From contig CAIVVT010000003.1 of NCBI GenBank assembly GCA_903909435.1, positions 1 to 64,000 on the forward strand: DNA of 64,000 bases, given 5' to 3'. Each line of letters opens with the position of its first letter. Position 1 is the first letter of the stretch. The notes beneath the pieces were generated by a model. The model saw nothing but the letters and a program-made list of their open reading frames with translations, was not told where the DNA came from and did no database searches. Positions 60,144 through 64,000 of the stretch are shown here, one piece after another. Source of the stretch: an uncultured Acidobacteriia bacterium (lineage in GTDB: Bacteria > Acidobacteriota > Terriglobia > Bryobacterales > Bryobacteraceae). Both the position numbers and the translations under genes were made by a program.

Positions 60144-62389
60144 TCCCCTCGCCTGCCCGCCGATGTCATCCGGCCAAGCCTGTCCTTGTCACCCCAGACC
60201 GATTCCGTATGGTCCAGGATTTCGCTGGGCGTAAACCAAAAGCGCTTGGCTTTGCGTTGGCTGTGAAGCTTCGCCTGATCGTTGAAATGCGGGGACGCCG
60301 GGTGTTCGGATTCGCCGTAAGGAAGTAGGCTCCAGATCTGCTTCGGTGCTGGCTTCAAGGGGTCGGACTCCATGACGATCATCAGGTGTCCCCAGCCGTC
60401 GTTCGAATGGATCTTCCCGTTCTCGTCCTCGGGGCCTTCATCCGGATGCAGCACGCCAAACATCTCGACGCTGGTTCCGTCCATGGGGAATTCCCCGCCG
60501 CGTGCGACCACGTTGATTTGCCCCCAAGGCACTTCCGCCTTTCCGAACTTCTTCTCTATCGCCGCAACCGCATGTTCCAGCGCATGCCAAGCCATGTCTT
60601 GCTCTGCTTTGGAGTGGATGTCGATCTTGCCGCGATCGTAGCTGACGAAGCGCTCGTACTTCTGCTTGGTAAATAGTTCCTCATACGCCTTGGCCCAGTA
60701 GTAAATGTAGGTTGTCGCGACCGAGTCGGCAGACGACCGTTTGTTCCATGTCCTCAGTTTCTCGAGGGCACTCAGAATGGCCGGCGTGCCATCGATAGCA
60801 TGGTGAGTTTTAGCGGCATCGAGCAGCATAGGCACGATAACGTCCGCTGGTAGCATGTAGGTGTCCCAGCCGAGATCAGTCATCTCTTCGAGCGTGAGCT
60901 TCCGATCCTGTGTCAGAACTTGGAAAACCCGTTCGCCCCTGGGATTCAGCGATTCCTCTCCTGCGTTCGCCTTGACCGGGTAGGAGAGATAGTAAGGTGC
61001 GGGGACCAGCGGCTTCAGTCCGGAGTTCCGCGTGGTTACCCAGTAAGGGTTGTTGCAGTTCTGCAGGAACTTCGAATTGGGGTTTGTAATTTGTGGATAG
61101 TTTGCAAACTGGAAATACGGACCCCACTCCGTCTCGTGGGTCCATCCGGGAACCGGTTTGAACCAGTCGAAACTCTCGTCGCGTCGCGCTACATTCCCGT
61201 TATGCACCCAGAAGATGTTCTTCGAATCGGAGAACAACAGGCTCCATCTCGGCATCAGTTGTCGCGCGACCGAGGCCTTGAACTCGTCGAGATTGCCTGA
61301 CTTCATCAGGCCGTACAGACCCAGCGAATAGTTTACCCCATCGAAATTCGGTAGCTTCACCGACCAGGCGCGATGGCTCCCTTTTTCGAATTTCACGATA
61401 GGCCCGTGGTGTGTGTAATAGAGTGGCAGCGTGACCGCCTCCTGGCCATTTGGTCCCTTTACCTGAAAGGCCTCACTTTCGACTCGGATATCGCGCCATT
61501 GCCCGTCGTAGAGATACTGAAGGCTGTTCTCCGGGTTGATCTTCTCCTCGTAAACGTCGGACATGTTCGGTTCGTTCCACGTGGCTGACCACGTGATCCT
61601 GTCGTTAAAACCCATCAGGAAAAACGGGCTGCCGAACCAGCTGATACCGGCGGCATCCAGTTTGCCGGGAGTCGTGAGGTGCGCCTCGTAGTTTTGGAAG
61701 CGATTCGCCCAAGGCATGTGCGTGTGTTCGACGTGGATGATTCGGCCATTTGCGGACTTCTCCGGCGCGATGGCCCATTGATTCGATCCGAAGTCGGGAA
61801 ATGACCAAGTCTCGCCGGACATCTTCTTCAACGCGTCGTGAATGCTGTAGAACCGCAGATACTGGCTGCGCTCCAGTGCTTCGATATCCTCCGCGGTAAT
61901 GCCATCGATCCAGGCGGGAACTTCCTTGCGGTGCTGGGCGATGAAGTAGTTCACGCCGCGCGCGAACCCGTCGAGGATTTCGTAAACGCTGGGATCGATT
62001 CTGGCCTTGTTCTCAACGACCGCCCTCTTTGTCCGCAGCAGCCGCTGGAGGTAGTCGCCGTCCCAACGGTACTCGTATGGGATGAAGTGAAGATAGCCGT
62101 CGCCCAGTGCGCCAAAGCCTTCGACTTCCGCGCGGCGCCCCTGCGCGTCCCGGTACTGAACCATCATCCTTTCCAAGTGATCCTCAGCCTGGGCGTACCC
62201 GTAGCCGAAAAACGTAGCCACTTCAGTCTCGCCGACGACGTGCGGGACGCCGTAATTGTCGCGATAGATCGTGACTAGCTTTGCGAGTTCGTCCCCAGTC
62301 TCGAAACCCACCACAGGTTGGGTGCTCCCAACTGCGGCGAACATAGAGGCGAGCATCATCGAGATGGTCAGGCGCTTCGCGAGCATCAT
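60140..62389 (-). CDS. Penicillin-acylase-family (S45) amidase
   Basis: An exported Ntn-hydrolase precursor of 749 residues with signal peptide (about 5-22). TIYRDNYGVPHVVGETEVAT is the family's N-terminal block; FPDFGSNQWAIAPEKSANG holds the self-cleavage site and nucleophile Ser202 at the new beta-chain N-terminus. HTHMPWANRFQNYEAHL, SAGISWFGSP-like GISWFGSPFFLMGFNDRITW and WNKRSSAD follow. S45 enzymes hydrolyse amides of acylated amines (penicillin G, acyl-homoserine lactones, others). GGAGGA precedes the ATG. It is coupled to the large glycosidase-like gene, suggesting N-acyl removal from a glycan or glycoconjugate; quorum-signal degradation is the alternative. Confidence 0.88.
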   Translation of the reverse strand: MMLAKRLTISMMLASMFAAVGSTQPVVGFETGDELAKLVTIYRDNYGVPHVVGETEVATFFGYGYAQAEDHLERMMVQYRDAQGRRAEVEGFGALGDGYLHFIPYEYRWDGDYLQRLLRTKRAVVENKARIDPSVYEILDGFARGVNYFIAQHRKEVPAWIDGITAEDIEALERSQYLRFYSIHDALKKMSGETWSFPDFGSNQWAIAPEKSANGRIIHVEHTHMPWANRFQNYEAHLTTPGKLDAAGISWFGSPFFLMGFNDRITWSATWNEPNMSDVYEEKINPENSLQYLYDGQWRDIRVESEAFQVKGPNGQEAVTLPLYYTHHGPIVKFEKGSHRAWSVKLPNFDGVNYSLGLYGLMKSGNLDEFKASVARQLMPRWSLLFSDSKNIFWVHNGNVARRDESFDWFKPVPGWTHETEWGPYFQFANYPQITNPNSKFLQNCNNPYWVTTRNSGLKPLVPAPYYLSYPVKANAGEESLNPRGERVFQVLTQDRKLTLEEMTDLGWDTYMLPADVIVPMLLDAAKTHHAIDGTPAILSALEKLRTWNKRSSADSVATTYIYYWAKAYEELFTKQKYERFVSYDRGKIDIHSKAEQDMAWHALEHAVAAIEKKFGKAEVPWGQINVVARGGEFPMDGTSVEMFGVLHPDEGPEDENGKIHSNDGWGHLMIVMESDPLKPAPKQIWSLLPYGESEHPASPHFNDQAKLHSQRKAKRFWFTPSEILDHTESVWGDKDRLGRMTSAGRRGE

Positions 62390-62751
62390 TAGTCCTCCAC
62401 ACAGGTAACCGAAGCATTATAGCCTTCAAAGGACCAGGAGCCCTTCGATTGGCCGGGAAATTGCCAGAGCATGCCGTGGGGACATGCAGGTGCCAGTGGT
62501 GGAGTGCCGGTCGGCTGGAAAGTCCATGTGCACCTAACGACAGTCTGCTTGTCCGTCTGCGATTCACATACGCCCTTGATCCTGGTTGTGCGCCACATTG
62601 TCCGATTGGCCGGACAGAAATGTTGAAGCATCGCGCAGATCGGATTGGCGTCGGCTGTCACACTGCTCGTACAATCGGTAATCCAATCCCAGCTGCATCA
62701 AGAATGCATACGCAGCTTGACCTGCGACTCGGTGATGGGGCGAGCACCAAT
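62390..62751. other. Divergent intergenic region between the amidase and the second EamA gene
   Basis: A 362-base gap. It contains the 18-base dyad at 62599-62616 but no supported gene; the open frame running upstream of the EamA start is Cys/Arg-rich and without homology. No convincing sigma-70 promoter was recognised. Confidence 0.4.
62599..62616. promoter_or_regulatory. 18-bp dyad (operator-like), copy 1
   Basis: TGTCCGATTGGCCGGACA has 6-bp arms around six bases. It matches the reverse complement of 63757-63774 at 16 of 18 positions. It lies about 150 bases before the second EamA start. A shared regulator site is inferred. Confidence 0.45.
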
Positions 62752-63708
62752 ATGACGCAAAGACCTCAAAAGCTCTTCGACTGGTTCTGTCTGATGGTGA
62801 TCAACTTCATGTGGGCCACGCAGGCCCCCGTGATCAAGTTGATCGGCAACCGGCTCGGTCCGGTAGCCATTGCTTTCGTGCCCATGATCCTGAGTACACT
62901 CCTTTTTCTCCCCGCCCTGTTCTACGAAGGGAAGCGGTTGGGCAGACCCATTCAATGGCGCTGGAGCGACGCCCGTCACTTCGCCATTGCTGGACTCTTC
63001 GGCTTCTTCTTCCTGCAACTCACATACACTCTGGGCGCACAGCGCACGCTCGCGGCCAACGCCGCGGTCATCACGCTGAGCATCCCGGTGATGGTGGCGC
63101 TGGCGGCGTCCACCATGCTTGGCGAGAAACTCAATCTGGTGCGCGTGCTCGGCTTTATCCTCGCTCTCGGAGGCGTCCTGATGACCTCGGTTCCCGATAT
63201 CCGCGGCGCCAGCTTTGGGTCGGGGCAGTACCTTGTGGGGAACCTGCTGTTCCTCGGCGCGTGTGCCGGTTCGGCTTTCTACAACACCTACTGCAAGTTG
63301 CTGATCGACAAAAAATACACCGAACTGGAGATCCTGGTGTACACCTCCGTGGTCGCCAGCGCGTGCAGCGTCCCGTTGTTTATCTGGGTGGAACCGCTTC
63401 GCGTAGCCGACATCCGGAGTCTGGATAGTGCGGCGCTGTGGGGCATTCTGGAACTGGCTCTGATCGTCTATGGCGGATCTATGCTGATGTTTTTCGCAAT
63501 CCTGAAGAGGCTGGACGTCACCCAGGCCACGTTGAGCAATTACGTGCTACCGTTTTTCATTGGCCTGCTCGCGGTGATCGTTTTGAAGGAGACCATCACG
63601 CCGCTGGTGATCTTCGGCGGGGTCATCGCCTTCTTGAGCACGCTGCTGGTCACCGCGTACGAAGCAGAAATCCTCTCCTGGCTGGCGCGGCGCAGAGGCG
63701 CGGCCTGA
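62752..63708 (+). CDS. EamA/DMT-superfamily transporter (second copy)
   Basis: The product has 318 residues and about ten membrane helices. It parallels the transporter at 52744: NFMWATQAPVIKLIGNRLGPVAIAF, GSAFYNTYCKLLIDKKYTELEIL, LFIWVEPLR and RLDVTQATLSNYVLPFFIGL. Start at 62752 matches the paralogue's length and has GGGGCGAG upstream; an in-frame ATG at 62704 is less likely. Single gene bracketed by two copies of an 18-bp dyad. Substrate unknown; the presence of two EamA copies flanking the amidase/glycosidase genes suggests related metabolites. Confidence 0.85.
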   Translation: MTQRPQKLFDWFCLMVINFMWATQAPVIKLIGNRLGPVAIAFVPMILSTLLFLPALFYEGKRLGRPIQWRWSDARHFAIAGLFGFFFLQLTYTLGAQRTLAANAAVITLSIPVMVALAASTMLGEKLNLVRVLGFILALGGVLMTSVPDIRGASFGSGQYLVGNLLFLGACAGSAFYNTYCKLLIDKKYTELEILVYTSVVASACSVPLFIWVEPLRVADIRSLDSAALWGILELALIVYGGSMLMFFAILKRLDVTQATLSNYVLPFFIGLLAVIVLKETITPLVIFGGVIAFLSTLLVTAYEAEILSWLARRRGAA

Positions 63709-63756
63709 TCCTCGGCGCGTCGATGCCGCTGTTAGCATCCGGCGCAGCGGGAGTAT

Positions 63757-63774
63757 TGTCCGCCTAATCGGACA
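63757..63774. promoter_or_regulatory. 18-bp dyad (operator- or terminator-like), copy 2
   Basis: TGTCCGCCTAATCGGACA has perfect 6-bp arms around CCTAAT. It lies 48 bases after the EamA stop and 54 bases before the next start codon. It may be an operator for the lipoprotein gene or, less likely, a weak terminator. Confidence 0.45.
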
Positions 63775-63828
63775 GGACCATCTTGCAGCCTTGACCGCAT
63801 TGGCTTTCGGTCGGGACAATGTGCATTC

Positions 63829-64000
63829 ATGCCATTGCATCGACTTGCCGGTTTCGTCGCTCTCTGCCTGCTGCTGGTCTCCTGCGGAGCCCCGCCCGCG
63901 CTGGATCGGGAGGTTACTACCCTCGGAACCACGGAAGTAACGGCCCGCTTGGTTGAGATTCCCGGCCCGTTTCCCGCCAACGACCTCTACAACTATGCTT
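63829..64000 (+). CDS. Lipoprotein, partial (cut by the window end)
   Basis: Only 57 codons are visible. MPLHRLAGFVALCLLLVSCG is a lipoprotein signal with lipobox LVSC (Cys19). The mature start (GAPPALDREVTTLGTTEV) continues with VEIPGPFPANDLYNYA, open to the end of the window. The family cannot be named from this fragment. Confidence 0.6.
   Translation, partial: MPLHRLAGFVALCLLLVSCGAPPALDREVTTLGTTEVTARLVEIPGPFPANDLYNYA

Noticed and set aside
62449-62751. N-terminal extension of the second EamA protein
   Set aside because: Cys/Arg-rich and unlike the paralogous transporter, which aligns from about 62752. The extension also contains the palindromic repeat.
1-64000. tRNA, rRNA or CRISPR arrays
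   Set aside because: I saw no cloverleaf-like sequences with CCA ends, no ribosomal RNA landmarks and no regularly spaced direct repeats.

Overview
The window reads as a chromosomal segment of a GC-rich acidobacterium, most like the Bryobacterales/Solibacter group. This is inferred from gene content: a ~1,100-residue TonB receptor with an N-terminal carboxypeptidase-regulatory-like domain, a DUF5916/CBM9 barrel protein, an S46 peptidase, DinB and NIPSNAP proteins, and a very large repertoire of secreted glycosidase-like proteins. I recognised no rRNA, tRNA, CRISPR array or prophage. The only trace of mobility is a broken transposon-associated ORF at about 45.1-45.5 kb.

Layout. (1) 0.2-11.2 kb: mixed metabolic and envelope genes: a lytic-transglycosylase-like protein, a DUF5916 barrel, threonine dehydrogenase, NIPSNAP, free-methionine-sulfoxide reductase, a GH43-like protein, DinB, an APC permease, and a PqaA-type hydrolase coupled to a GmhA-like isomerase. 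(2) 11.6-18.4 kb: a heavy-metal RND efflux operon (small Cys/His protein, adaptor, pump, outer-membrane channel) and a PaiB-like FMN protein. (3) 18.5-27.8 kb: a leftward respiratory operon that starts with a Cyc2-like single-heme cytochrome-porin fusion. It continues with a small cytochrome c, a GltD-like FAD/Fe-S oxidoreductase, a Rieske protein, cytochrome b and a hexaheme cytochrome c. An NtrC-type response regulator and its sensor kinase lie just upstream. (4) 27.9-34.2 kb: a FAD-oxidoreductase fusion, a putative metallopeptidase-like protein, a NosL-like protein and an S46 dipeptidyl-peptidase. (5) 34.2-44.7 kb: a sugar-modification module (sugar reductase/epimerase, DegT aminotransferase, GHMP kinase, unassigned glycosidase-like protein) divergent from a DeoR repressor and an IMPase-like phosphatase, followed by the TonB receptor. 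(6) 45-63.7 kb: three further paralogues of the glycosidase-like family (one frameshifted), a FadR-type regulator, two EamA transporters, a GH30-like hydrolase, a class III aminotransferase, an SDR, a large unassigned glycosidase-like protein and a penicillin-acylase-type amidase.

Two systems stand out. The first is the 18.5-25.2 kb operon. It has the parts needed to move electrons between the outside of the cell and the quinone and NAD(P)H pools: outer-membrane heme porin, periplasmic cytochrome, bc-type complex and pyridine-nucleotide/Fe-S flavoprotein. It may be an iron-oxidation or extracellular electron-transfer route under two-component control. The second is the 34-63 kb locus, which resembles a polysaccharide-utilisation locus. 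Its signature is an expanded, functionally unassigned (alpha/alpha)-barrel-like family plus amidase and aminotransferases, which suggests an amide- or amino-containing carbohydrate. Both roles are inference from domain content and order.
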